Shown piece by piece: positions 1-11,539 of a stretch of DNA of 64,000 nucleotides. Position 1 is the first letter of the stretch. The number at the start of each line of letters is the position of its first letter. Under the pieces are notes generated by a model. It was not told where the DNA came from and did not search any database. It was given only the letters and a program-made list of their open reading frames with translations. The position numbers and the translations under genes were made by a program. Origin of the DNA: Gracilaria domingensis (lineage: Eukaryota > Rhodophyta > Florideophyceae > Gracilariales > Gracilariaceae); NCBI GenBank assembly GCA_022539475.1, contig VCMS01000204.1, positions 62,001-126,000 of the forward strand, written 5' to 3'.

Positions 1-746
1 GTCTATTCACAGAGGAATTGTGTCGACAGTCGAATTATTTACTGGCCGCTGACCTGGGATGGTCACGTACACCACGTGTGTGGCTTTGCACAAGTGTGCA
101 CTAGATTATTTAATTTAGTGTAACTAATTTACCGGTTACGGTATAAGAGGTGACCTCGCGGCCACCTCCACCTACAGTAAAGGGTAACCGGGTTCGGCTC
201 TGGACTAGTTTCGCTCGCGCGAAGTGCACCACTCCTCCCGGAGAGTCACCGCGTACGGTACGTTCTAGCTCCATCCCTCGGGATCTTTCAGGCAATTCTG
301 ATCATTTGTGGCCATTGCCCTCGCGCTAATTCCGTCTTCGGACACCTTACATTGTGCAGATACCTGCTTACCGGCAAGTGGTAGAACTACCGACTCTGCA
401 TAGAGATCTTTGCCGCGTGGGCTGAATACACGTCTCCGTCACCCGCCGCAGGGTCTGTTGCCGCTTTCCGCACGCTCCGCCGGGGGTTTCCTTTGGTTTT
501 TCCCTCTTTTTCCCTTTTTGCTTAGGGTTTCCACTGCCCACTGGTGCGGCCCATCACTGTGACCTCCGATTCCGGATCTTTACCTAACCTGTTCCCCGTC
601 AACCTCCGAGGTGTATCCCGAGGCACGGGCGGTCTTACACCCGCCAATTTCCGTGCACGGAGGGCTCATTCCCTGAGTCTACCTCCCATAGGGAGCAGGG
701 ACTCGAACGTCTTGAGTGTCTCTCCCGCCCCCGGGTTTGCACTACA
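1..746 (+). repeat. E1 5' LTR, start outside the window
   Basis: Matches the 3' LTR over positions 1-620 with an offset of 8226. By that alignment about 203 bases of this LTR lie left of the window, for a full length near 950 bp, close to the 973-bp LTR of the related E3. The right edge is set at the CA end just before the primer-binding-like motif at 747. Confidence 0.85.
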
Positions 747-769
747 AGTCGTCTTTTGACCTAGAACGG
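747..769 (+). promoter_or_regulatory. E1 primer-binding-like site
   Basis: Lies directly after the 5' LTR and contains GACCTAGAACGG. The same motif follows the 5' LTR of E2 (28062) and, with one change, of E3 (19866-19888, minus strand). The first half is less conserved here than in the other two. By position it should pair with a tRNA 3' end. The tRNA was not identified. Confidence 0.5.
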
Positions 770-899
770 GTTTTAATTGATCCTTGTAAGCAATCTCAGT
801 GGTGAGAACACACTGGCTGGTCAGTGAGAGCTCCAGTTGTGTTGGTTGGTTGTTTACTTTTTGGAGTATCGAGATCTCTCGTTGTGCATTGGACCTTAC

Positions 900-3000
900 C
901 ATTGTTTGGTACACCGTGGTCTGGTATGGTGCCACCTGCGCCGAACTCTCGGAACGGTTTGCCCAGGGATGCTGGGGTGCCTCCGCCTAGGCCTCCGCGT
1001 TCCCGCGCTTCCGTACCTACAAGGTCACCTGACAATGAACAGGTCCCGGAACCCCGGAGAGCTTCTTCAGTCACGTCGGGACCTATGGCCGCTTCTACGG
1101 CGGCAGCTCCGCCCGTTACGGGTACTCCGGCCACGGAGAGACCAGACGATGTGGTTGAAACCCCTAGATACTCGTACCTCGAGGCTCAACTGCGTGTCAG
1201 TCAGCTGGCGCAAAACTCGTTGTTCGAGGATCTGCAGTATCTCAGAAAGAAGCTTGATGAAGCCGAACTCAGAGATGCCTCTAACGACATTTCTGTCTTA
1301 CGTCAGGACGTGAATTGCATTTTGGAAAGTCTGGGTGTCCCAGCTGTCTTTGTTTAATCTTATCAATTCTCCATTCGGGAGTTAGAAACGGAGTTTGACC
1401 GTCTAACGGTTCGTTTCTTCACTTTGGAAGAGATCCTTCGGATGGATAACGCAAACGGTACGCGACAGGCCGAAGGCGAAGGCTCGAAGCGCTCGACTCA
1501 CTGGTCCCCGGTTCGCCGGAATCGGAAGTGTAAAAAGGAGCTCCGTTATGACTCAGATTCGTCTAGTTCTAATTCTAGTGTTCGCTCGGCGAAATCGTCC
1601 GCTTCCAGCTCGTTGGGAAGCGAGGAGGGCCGTAACCGGCATCGAGGTCGATCTCGTGAGACGAAGTCGAAAGCGACATACGCCACTCAAGCAGTGATTC
1701 GCTCCCGCGAAAAGGGCAGACGTCACTTGGGACTCAAGGAGTTGGAACCAACGAATCTCCTCTACAGGAAGCTGTTATCGTATCGGTGTTATCGATTGGA
1801 CGACTCGTCGTCTGACCGTGATTCACGGAGCACCGGCAAGGTGAGAGACCATATTAAGCGACTCAACATCGTGTTCACGAAGAAATTCGGTGGCGAAGAT
1901 CCAATCATGGTTCTCGATTTCCTTGCCCGCTTTGTGCAGGAAGCTGATGTACTAAGTATGAACGAGGCTCAAGCGTTTCTCGCTTTACCCTACTTTCTTA
2001 CAGGGATGGCCGAAGACCAGCTCAACTCGGTCCGAGGATCATCTCGTTCGTCCGAGGGGGGTGTTTCATGCTGGCCGGAAGCGGTCCAGTACCTTCTCAG
2101 GTCGTATGCAACGGATAACGCGATTCACAACGCAACTCTCGCTCTACGAGACACGAAACAGAAGCCTGAAGAGACAGAAACGGCTTTTTCAACCCGTTTG
2201 AGTAAAGCGTTTCATCGCTGTGGTAACGTTTATTCCGCTCAGGAAAAATGCACGATGTTCGTGGATTGATTGGATCTGACGATCAGAACCCTGGTGGCGC
2301 GATATCGCGAAGAGAAGCGACGGCTAACCTACCTAGAATTGGTCCAGTACGCCCAAGCAGAAGCGATGCTCTTCGAGCACGCCGTCCGGCGAAACTCCGC
2401 CGCTCGAGGGCTCTACTCGTCGATGAGTCGTCTCACTCACACTCCCTTCATCGTGAAACTCCGTAAACCTGGATCAGGATAACGTGCACTTCATTGCAAG
2501 TATTCCCGATTTGTACGGGTCCTCAGAGCTACCGTCGACCCCGACTCCAACCTCGCAAGGTGACCCAGCACTTCACGTGGGAGGAACGAGGGTGCCAGCA
2601 GCACCACTCGCTTAAGGGTCAGGTGGATCCCGAAATTCCCGTCCGGGATGGATTGATACGAGACCGCAACGACGGACAGACGTTAATCGATATATCGATA
2701 AGTCGACAACGACCATGTGTCATCTATGTTACCGACACGGGCACATCTCCCCGGTGTGTATGCTTCCCGCTCGGGAGTTGTCGAAAGTTATCCGGTTTTA
2801 TGAATCGCTGTCGCCAGCTGACAAAGCTTGGGTTCCGGGTCAATCATATGAAGAGCAGAAGGCTAGATATGGCATTCCTCTTACAGGACAGAACGTTCGA
2901 AACGAGGAACCTCGAAACCCGGCACCACAGGCAACCGTGATTGATTCCGAACCTGGGAATCCAGTTTCCCAGCCTGGACAGGGAGCGCCGCTACCGGCTC
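900..3000 (+). mobile_element. E1 gag-like region (fossil)
   Basis: Encodes a gag-like protein similar to that of E3. It has a serine- and arginine-rich stretch near 1550-1700, a conserved core with KGRRHLGLKEL near 1720, and a CCHC zinc knuckle (CHLCYRHGHISPVC) near 2718. The region is broken into several frames. Its role would have been packaging of the element RNA in cytoplasmic particles. Confidence 0.8.
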
Positions 3001-3019
3001 ACCCAGCCCAGAAAAAATG

Positions 3020-6000
3020 ATCTTGGGAGTTTCCCCTACGGGAGAGGCGTCTTCTGAGTTGAAGTTGGAGACGCCCGAGGCGCAGCCGCTTCGCTCCCCG
3101 GCCCAATTTCTTAGCAGGATAATCCTCACGAGGAAGATGGCTCAAACCGACGTGGACTCAGAACCATTGATGGTTCTACGTCGTCCGTGGGTGCGGTCTC
3201 GCAATTTCCGTACTCCGGATAGAGTCCTTGTGATGGCCAAGAGGAACTACACAGTTTATGCCGACCTCGGCATATCACACCAGTTTATGGTTCGACAACT
3301 GTCTGTTCTAGACACAGGCGCTGCGCCGAACTTAATTCACTCTTCGTTAGTGCCCCCGGCGCTTCGGGAATTTGTCCGCTACGGTCCAGGATTGGATATA
3401 ACCGACGCGAACAATCGCCCGTTGCGTACGTCCGGCTTTATAACTCTCACTGTGAGATTGGGCACCTACGCGGTGAAAGTTGAATTCGTTGCCTGCGACT
3501 CTCTCGCAGCACCGGTTATTATTGGTTGTGATTTTTGTGACCGCTTTGTTGAGGCGATACGCCCCAGTGCGAAGACCGTGGAATTAGAAGACGGAAGTAC
3601 TATTCCGATAGTTCGGAAGCCGCTCAAACGCGCAATCCGAAAGCGTGTACCGTTACCTGTGGCTCAGGACGTTCCAAACATGGATCCTAAATCTACGAAG
3701 CTTCGCGTCGCGAAATCAATTGCTACTCAACCGGAATCCCAGGTCTGGGTGCAGTGTACATCGAAGCAGCATGGAATTCATTTGTTTCAACCATCACCAT
3801 CGTTATACGATCAGCGACAACTCGCTTTGGCGAATGGCGTTGTCTCTATCGAGCCCGATGAACCCTTTCAGGTACTTGTCGCTAACTTTGGCAAATCCAC
3901 TCAGTTGCTCGTCAAACATCAAGTACTGGGCTGAGTTCTCCCACATCCGAAGGCGCTCGTACAAACGAGAATACCCATGTCCGAGGTTCTCGGTGTACCT
4001 AACCCTAAGGAGGGGGAGAGAGAAATGGAAACTTCCGCAGCGTCGGATGATGCTGTAACCGCCGAAGTGCACATGGTTAATTCGGGTCACGAACAACCGA
4101 TCACCTTGGTTAAGAAAGCGCTACCGCCTGGTACAGACCAGATAGATCCTTTCGAGAAGTTAGAGAAGCTGAATCTGGATCACGTCCCAGCGTCTCATCG
4201 AGAGAAGTTAAGGGATATGCTCCGGGACTTTACTCCCAAGTGGGATGGTTCCCTTGGAACGATTGGAATTACGGAACACCGTATAAATCTGCTCCCAGAT
4301 ATTCGCCCTTCTGCGAAACACCCTTATCGGGCCGGCCCGAAGGCTCGGGAAGAGGAGAAATATCAAGTCGAGAAGATGCTACGTGCTGACGTAATTGAGC
4401 CCGCTCAGTCACCATGGGCATCGCCCGTTGTACGTGTTCCGAAATCGGATGGATTGTGGCGATTTTGTATCGATTACAGGAGACTCAACGCCGTTACCGT
4501 CAAGGACGTATATCCGGTACCCCGGATGGATGAGTACATCGACTTGCTTGGCAGCGCAAGAGTGGTTACAGCCCTGGATGCCAATTGGGGTTACTGGCAG
4601 GTTCCAATCAGGAAGGAAGACCGCGACAAAATCGCGTTTGTATGCCTTCAAGGCTTATACCGCTTTAAACGGATGCCTTTCGGATTGACGAATGCCGCCG
4701 CTACGTTTCAGCGTGCAATTGACATCTAGTTAGCCAGATTCAAGTGGAAAACTTGTTTCGTATACTTGGACGATATCGACGTGTCTTCCAGCAACCTGGA
4801 GGATCATATCGCCCATGTGAGGGAAGTAATGCAGGTTTTGCAGGACGCAGGTGTTACCCTGAAACTCAAGAAATGTGAGTTTTGTACCGACTTGGTTAAA
4901 TATCTTGCTCAAATTATCCGGCCCGGACAGTTCTCGATCGACGAGGTACGAGTGAAGTCGTTAAAAGACGCAAAACATCCGACGACTCAAACGGAACTCC
5001 GCTCATTTCTCGGACTGTGTAACGTTTACCGTTGCTTTTTGCGGAACTTTGCAGACACCGCAGCCCCTCTCAACAGGCTCCTTCGAAAAGGACAACCAGT
5101 CAAACTGGAACCCTTTGGCGATGCGGAAGCATCTGCCTCTTCGTCGCTAGTCGACGCTGTTACGTCTCCGCCTATCTTGACACTACCCACTCCTGGGTTT
5201 CCTCATGAAGTGGATACTGATGCCAGTAAGTACCAAGTTGGTTGTGCATTGTTTCAAGTCTCGGAAGAAGGCGAGCGCCGTCCAATCGGATACTCGTCTC
5301 GTTCTCTGAACGTGCACGAACGCAACTACTCAGTCTTTGAGAAAGAGTGTCTCGCCGTTTTCTGGGCGTTAACCACGCTAAGACCCTATCTCATGGGGAC
5401 CCATTTTTGGGTGCACACAGATCATTCGGCCCTCCAGTGGCTCATGGAGATCTCCGAGCCCTCGGGTCGTCTTATGAGGTGGCGCCTCCGTCTATAGGAA
5501 TTTGATTTCGATGTCAGGTACAAGAAGGGAACCCCGAAGCACTCTCGCGTCTGGGAACTTCTGGTGAAATAGACTCAGTCATCGACGATGAAATACCATG
5601 CTTCATGATGGAAGACCTGGAACAGGAGACCGAGATTTCGGAAGACGGCTGCGACGATATTCCCGCCGCGGAACCGGCTGCACCACCGCCTGGTTCATTT
5701 GAGCCCAATACGGCTGAAGAGCTGATACGTGAACAACACGAGGATCCTTTCTGTACGCAGATAAGGGCCCGCCTCAACGGGGGTTCTAAGCTACCTTTTG
5801 TTACCAATGATCAGGGATTCCTTGTCAGGATTGTCAAAAAAACGACCTCGAATTGTCGTTCCTCACTCCTTACAACGGAGAGTCCTCCACATCTCGCATT
5901 ATGTAAAGGTAGGAGCTCACCCTGGTGGCAGAAAGTTGTACGTAACCCTCTGTAGGGATTTCTATTGGCCCGCTATGGCTTTCGGCTGCTATGCAGTACG

Positions 6001-6960
6001 CCGCTCGTGCACGGAATGCGCAAAGAATAACGTCAAACTACGACGAGTTTCAAAGAAACTGACGCTGTTCCCAGCTTCCGCTCCTCTAGAGTTTTTCGCT
6101 ATCGACCTTCTTGGTGAACTAATTCGGACTGCCCGAGGTAACCGATATCTCCTGGTTATTACCGACAGGTTTTCGAAACTCGTATGAACTGTTCCGTTGA
6201 AACGGATTACTGCGACCGCGGTCGCTGAAGCGTTTGTAACGCATTGGGTCTTTTTATACGGACCACACGTTCATCTGTTATCACACAATGGCTCGCAATT
6301 TGCTGCGAAGTTCTTTCAGGACGTTTCTCGCATCTTGGATATCAAGAATTTGTTTACTAAAACCTATCATCTCTAGTGTAATGGGCAGGTAGAACGATTT
6401 AATCGTACTATGCCTAACGCATTAAGATCCTACGTAGCAGATCACCCAAAGGATTGGGACCTGTCAACTGACCAAATTACATATGTGTATAATACCCAGG
6501 TACATCGGGTCACGTCGTTATCGCCGTTTGAGCTCGTTCTTTCGAGAATACCGCCTCCGGTAGCAATTGAAGCTCAACCGACGTTGTCGTCTACTCCGTC
6601 ACCCCGGACGTACAGGGGTACCTGGAAAACCTGGTTAAAGAACATTGTACCGGTTGCCCGGAAAGCCATGGAGAAGGCTCAACTTGCTTTCAAGAAGAAT
6701 TTTGATCGCCGACTTCGCGGTAAGCCGCCTCTGGTCAACGCTAATGACTTCGTTTTCGTCAGAAAGGAATATTATAATCCTGAGAAGGAACGTCGACATA
6801 AGCTGTCTCCCATTGCGGATGGACCGTATCGTGGTCTCTCCGTCGCGCCCGACACCGTCGTTCTCGACATAGACGATCAGCACGAACGCATCTCGCGAGA
6901 CCGCGTGGTTCTAGCTCCACCTCCGGACGACGCACAACCTTCGGCTACCAGTAGCCAATG
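3020..6960 (+). mobile_element. E1 pol region: protease, RT, RNase H, integrase (fossil)
   Basis: Contains protease motif DTGAAPN near 3313, RT palm motif FCIDYRRLN near 4464 and a YLDD-type box near 4760, RNase H near 5210-5480, and an integrase with an HHCC zinc region near 5900-6030 and catalytic-core motifs after 6090. The domain order is the gypsy one. The region has several breaks and cannot be read as one frame. Confidence 0.88.
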
Positions 6961-7604
6961 AGGTGATCCTACGCTACAGGAAGAACTGCAATCAGCCGAC
7001 GCTCCGTCGCGCCCCGCAATTCTTCCGCACCCGGATCAAGGTTTATCGGATCTACCGAACGTAGAGGACTCCGACCTCAGAGATTCATCTACTTTAACTT
7101 GGAATAACCCAAATAACTCTACACGAGTGTATACACGGGTTACCCCGCCCCCCCATCTCCTAATGGAGCCCGTACGGTCACCTAAGGAGGGGGAGGGGAA
7201 TGCAGTAACTGCACACGCTTCTGTTGAACCCTCGGTGCCGTCTGGTTCTCCACTTTCTGGAACTCCTGCGCCAACTGCTAGCACAGTGACTCCTACTGGA
7301 GATTCGCGAAGTCTAGTTGCCAACGCTGGCGAGGTCCGCAACGGAAACGCAACCACTGCTGTGGGGACACGAGAAAGTGTTAACACTCGTTCCCGAGAAA
7401 TTCAAGGACTCGCAGATACTTTACCCCAATCTGGGAAGTCGCACGTCTCGACGTCGCGCCATCGCGTTTTGAGGGAGAAACGTACTGTGAAAACAGTATC
7501 CGCAGATCCGCATCAACCGTCTTACGCGGATAATTGACGCTGTGAAGCGAACCAGACTTGGCCTGGGTTAACTCATGTGTGAGTGGGTTTGAGAGAGTAC
7601 CATT

Positions 7605-8023
7605 TCAATGGTTTCCCTTACAGGACTTGAAGTTTTTTGTGAAGTAACACTCCGAGGAGTACAACCACGTCGCGTGGAGAGTTGGCGCCTGGTATTGAGG
7701 TTGCGCCGCCGCCGCAAATGTGCGCGAGAGCATCTCCCCGATTTTTTGGGAAACAATCCTCGGGTTGCCCGACGCCCCAGGCTGGGAAGGCTGGTCGCTA
7801 TCCTGGTAAGGATTCATCGCGGAGACGATCTGAGGAGAGTCTGGGACCGACCAGTCGTCGGAGCGCACTGTGACTCCGGGAGAACTGGCTGTAGAACCGT
7901 GAGGCTCGTTGCGACGAGGGACCGGGATGTCGGTAAGGCTCATCGCAACTTGCGTATATATGCTCCTCTCCATTGGAAGTTTCCGCCGTTCTCGGCAATA
8001 CCTCGAGGCTAGGGAGGGGGATG
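7605..8023 (-). mobile_element. antisense reading frame at the 3' end of E1
   Basis: An open frame on the strand opposite to E1, between integrase and the 3' LTR. A plausible start is near 7970 (MERSIYTQVAMSLTDIP). The visible product is rich in Ser, Pro and Gln and matches no family I recognise. Its interest is positional: E2 and E3 also carry an antisense frame in the same place. Confidence 0.35.
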
Positions 8024-8846
8024 TGTAGAGCAAACGCGTAAGCGCGGTATCAGCACTGATGATACTCATAAATCTTGCACCGAGGTTTGATTTTAGGACA
8101 GGAAAGTATGAAACTTGGCCCAAAACTGGGGTATTTTGAGGTGGTTGAATGTCGGCATTTCCGCTGGACTGGCCATGGTGTGGGACGTGGTATTGAGTGG
8201 TCGTGGGTACACGTGGTCTGATTTGGGTCTATTCACAGAGGAATTGTGTCGACAGTCGAATTATTTACTGGCCGCTGACCTGGGATGGTCACGTACACCA
8301 CGTGTGTGGCTTTGCACAAGTGTGCACTAGATTATTTAATTTAGTGTAACTAATTTACCGGTTACGGTATAAGAGGTGACCTCGCGGCCACCTCCACCTA
8401 CAGTAAAGGGTAACCGGGTTCGGCTCAGGACTAGTTTCGCTCGCGCGAAGTGCACCACTCCACCCGGAGAGTCACCGCGTACGGTACGTTCTAGCTCCAT
8501 CCCTCGGGATCTTTCAGGCAATTCTGACCATTTGTGGCCATTGCCCTCGCGCTAATTCCATCTTCGGACACCTTACCTTGTGCAGATACCTGCTTACCGG
8601 CAAGTGGTAGAACTACCGACTCTGTATAGAGATCTTTGCCGCGTGGGCTGAATACACGTCTCCGTCACCCGCCGCAGGGTCTGTTGCCGCTTTCCGCACG
8701 CTCCGCCGGGGGTTTCCTTTGGTTTTTCCCTCTTTTTCCCTTTTTGCTTAGGGTTTCCACTGCCCACTGGTGCGGCCCATCACTGTGGCCTCCGATTCCA
8801 GATCTTTACCTAGCCTGTTCCCCGTCAACCTCCGAGGTATATCCCG
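8024..8846 (+). repeat. E1 3' LTR, recognisable to 8846
   Basis: Begins TGTAGAG right after the purine tract GGGAGGGGGATG. The same start is seen in the E3 LTR. It aligns with the 5' LTR as far as about 8846, where similarity stops. Confidence 0.85.
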
Positions 8847-9469
8847 CGTCTGTCTCTTGCAGATGCTAGTTCTTGGCGAGGGTCGTCCAGAAATTGGCAA
8901 GGGTCGTCCAGTAAATTTTTTGAAAAAATATCGAGATCAATTATTTCAAAATTTGAAGATAATTGCTTGGGTCGTCCAGAATCGCTGTGCAGTAAATACT
9001 GGTGGGTTTTCCACTCGTGCTAGTTCTTTAGTCGAGGGCTACCTGAACGGTATTTCGCGAAGTCTAGGTTCAGTTTTCATTAAGGTGCACATTACACGAT
9101 ACCTTCTGCGGAATGATACCCTGCAACGCATGGAATACTGTTGCTAGTACAGATGATGTCCATTATGAAATCATACCATTTTATTCGTATCTATTCTTCT
9201 ATCGACCGCTTTTGCTAACCACTACTTCGCTATATTACATGTACCATTTCCCCATGATGAAGCGGGTGTAGGCGCAATCTGCGGCAGATGCCGCAGACTG
9301 CACCTCCACCAAAGTGCGTTATCGGTAGAACAAATACGCACTCCGAGAGGATGAGGCGCGAAGCGCCTCATTCTCTCCGTTCCTCATGTATGGAACCATG
9401 CCCAGATGCATGGTTCCCTACTTGAGGAACCTGCACCTGCAACTCGTGAGCTACGTCCGCATCAAAAGT
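8847..9469. other. non-coding stretch with a cluster of hairpins
   Basis: No convincing gene. The 12-mer GGGTCGTCCAGN appears three times between 8879 and 8982. From 9264 to 9428 there are four successive hairpins. They lie at about 9264-9306, 9312-9342, 9344-9377 (15-nt arms, one mismatch, loop GAA) and 9380-9428 (22-nt arms, two mismatches). Confidence 0.6.
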
Positions 9470-10168
9470 CATTTACCTGTATACGCAAGCAGAAAGTATC
9501 CATAAGTTAGTCAATGATCCGTTGGAAACATTTGAAATGCGATTGAACGTACCATTGATAAAACAAAACAGAAACGTTGCGCTAGAAAAGTCGAGGGACC
9601 TAGTAACTCGCAAAAGGAAGAAGAAGCAGGAAAGGGATCGGTTAGATTACCAGCCCACCATCATCTTAAAGCGCGAAAGGTGTCGAAGCGAGAACTCACA
9701 AGCCAGGCTGCTCTTTCGTTTATCGCATCTTGCGGTATGTTTGCGGGATGGGCATTCTTGGTGTCCTTGAAGGATTGAAGGGGTCCTTGAAGGACACCAA
9801 GAATGCCCATGCCGCAAACATACCGCAAGATGCGATAAACGAAAGAGCAGCCTATTTCCCAACCAAGCACCAAGATCGCCTACCCCGAACAGTCAGACAT
9901 CGATCTTGAGAGACGAAATGAAATTGGTCGTTTACCTGTATACGCAAGCAGAAAGTATCCATAAGTTAGTCAATGCTCCGTTGGTTACATTTTAAATGCG
10001 ATGGAACGTACAATTGATAAAGAAAAACAGAAACGTTGCGCTAGAAAATTCGAGGGACCTAGTAACTCGCAAAAGGAAGAAGAAGAAGGAAAGGGATCGG
10101 TTAGATTACCAGCAATCCATTCATCATAAACCGCGAAAGGTCTCGAAGCGAGAACTCACAAGCAACGA
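9470..10168 (+). repeat. tandem duplication of a ~460-bp unit, coding-like and Lys/Arg-rich
   Basis: The stretch from ACCTGTATACGCAAGCAGAA near 9475 recurs near 9935 with about 90 percent identity over about 230 bp. Both copies could encode a basic peptide containing RDLVTRKRKKK. In the second copy this frame runs 9996-10313 (105 codons). Neither copy matches a family I recognise. The first copy carries an inverted insertion (9705-9853) that the second lacks. Confidence 0.7.
9705..9853. repeat. near-perfect palindrome, 70-nt arms
   Basis: Arms 9705-9774 and 9784-9853 are reverse complements with about two mismatches, around a loop of about 9 nt. The second repeat unit (near 10168-10230) has only the right-hand arm. 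The left arm is therefore the added, inverted copy. Confidence 0.85.
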
Positions 10169-10313
10169 CACTGAGAATGCCCATGCAGCAAAAATACCCC
10201 AAGATGCGATAAACGAGAGAGCAGCCTATGTCCCAACCAAACCAAAATCGTCTATCCTGAACACTCAGAGATCCAAGATCGCCAAGAAACCAACTTGGTT
10301 TGTTGCGCAATAG
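9996..10313 (+). CDS. hypothetical basic protein, doubtful
   Basis: A 105-codon frame in the second unit of the tandem duplication, with a strongly basic stretch RKRKKKKERDR at residues 28-38. The corresponding frame in the first unit is altered by the inverted insertion. I do not recognise it, and repeat duplication alone could explain why the frame is open. It ends next to a hairpin at 10302-10386, whose left arm overlaps its last codons. Confidence 0.25.
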   Translation: MRWNVQLIKKNRNVALENSRDLVTRKRKKKKERDRLDYQQSIHHKPRKVSKRELTSNDTENAHAAKIPQDAINERAAYVPTKPKSSILNTQRSKIAKKPTWFVAQ

Positions 10314-10386
10314 GCTCTAGCTTCTCGCGTCTTGCGCTACTTTTGAGAAGTAGCGCAAGAGGCGAAGCTAGAGCCTATGGCGCAAC
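10302..10386. repeat. hairpin with ~40-nt arms
   Basis: The left arm starts GTTGCGCAATAGGCTCTAGC and the right arm ends with its complement at 10386. There are a few mismatches near TCTCGCG and a loop of a few bases near TTTTGAG. Short foldback DNA of unknown origin. Confidence 0.75.
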
Positions 10387-10974
10387 GAAATGAGTCATTG
10401 TTCGCATACTTACAGTCGTCGCTTTGGGTTACCGGGTTTTCGTTTTCACCCTTCAACTCGTTCGTTATCTTGAACAAATAGAAGAAGTTGAAGGTGATTA
10501 GCTTATTTCCTGCCGTTTACATGTCGCAGAGCGCAAAGAAACGCGGTGAGGATTGGTTAGTTTAGAGAAAAGATACGTGGAAGGATATGGAAGAACGTAC
10601 GAATAGACAACACGGAATACATCCGTGAGATACGGATGACTCCGTTCTACTTTGTTCCGCCCTCTACTTTAACGAGCCTCCATAAAGTAGAGGGAGGAAA
10701 AAAGAAGGACGGAGCGGAGTATAACGCGAGGATGTGGATGGCACGGATCACGACGGTAACGGAAGGTCGGACGTCGGAGGCGCGGCGGCGACGGCGGAGG
10801 GAAGAGATTTATTTTCTGTGCGAGATTGGACAGGTGTACAGCATACAACGTTGGAAAACCACAGGTTTATAGCGAATGGTAGGTAATACGAGAGATACAC
10901 CCTTGTGTTGAGGTCGACGTGTACCTACGTTCCTTTTTGAACGAAAGCACGTGATTTAAACTCAAAATATATCC
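10387..10974. other. intergenic stretch, one further hairpin
   Basis: No gene recognised. A 32-nt imperfect inverted repeat lies at 10640-10671 and 10683-10714, next to a small palindrome, ATCCGTGAGATACGGAT, at 10621. The stretch 10720-10860 is purine- and GC-rich. Confidence 0.5.
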
Positions 10975-11415
10975 CAGAGAGGTGAATTGATGTCCGGATG
11001 ATATCCTCCAGATAACCCATATTAGAATTTCGAAACCTGAAGATGTCCATTTGATATCCTTTAGATGTCCATATGATATACTTAAATGATGCTCAGATGA
11101 TGCATGAAGTATATCCAAATGATAACCGCCTGATACGCATATGAGGTACGACGAGATGTTCATTGGATCTCGTGATGTTCAAATGATGCACCATGGATTT
11201 CCGGACATCCATTGGACATATCTTCGTGCATCATATGAATATCTTTCGAATAGTTTTTGTACATCCGAAGGACATGTAGAGGGCATCAATTAGGCGCATC
11301 CAACGAGGTAACACGGCATATCATTCGGATATCCTGGATGCGCAGAAGATATCCAACTGATATCCTATAGATGTCCCAATTTTTCATCCGATGGACATCC
11401 ATTGCGCATCACTTT
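10975..11415. repeat. array of short GATATCC/GGACATC-type motifs
   Basis: At least fifteen variants of ATRTCC and its complement, often paired as ATGTCCAnnTGATATCC, fill this stretch on both strands. They lie just upstream of the transposase start at 11540. CACTA-superfamily transposons are known to carry short subterminal motifs bound by their own proteins, so this is probably the 5' subterminal region of copy 1. The exact end and the terminal inverted repeat were not found. Confidence 0.6.
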
Positions 11416-11539
11416 ATCTCACTGGGTATTCTCCGTTCTGAGCATGACGTCGATATTGACTGTCGCTTGACCTCCTTCTCCCTTCGGACGACCTTCCCTT
11501 ACAGTCTTTGTCGTCGTTTCTGGTTCATTTCTTCTTCCC

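Larger units (their letters stand above)
1..8846 (+). mobile_element. Ty3/gypsy LTR retrotransposon E1 (fossil, broken)
   Basis: An LTR retrotransposon read left to right. The sequence from position 1 recurs from 8227, giving the two LTRs. Parts in order: 5' LTR, primer-binding-like site at 747-769, gag-like region with a CCHC zinc knuckle near 2715-2760, then protease (DTGA near 3313), reverse transcriptase, RNase H, integrase, and a purine tract at 8009-8023 in front of the 3' LTR. The order protease-RT-RNase H-integrase is that of Ty3/gypsy. It is clearly broken, with roughly ten breaks across gag and pol. The LTRs differ at about 10 of 620 aligned bases, so it is fairly young. Its proteins resemble those of E3, and both LTRs begin TGTAGAG, so E1 and E3 belong to one family. 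Confidence 0.93.

Noticed and set aside
7127-7537. Sense frame after E1 integrase as a separate gene
   Set aside because: Low-complexity Ser/Thr/Pro sequence at the expected place of the pol tail or 3' untranslated region; no motif.
10890-11165. Minus-strand frame of about 98 codons over the motif array
   Set aside because: Its His, Ile, Ser-rich text is a direct product of the repeated ATATCC motif.
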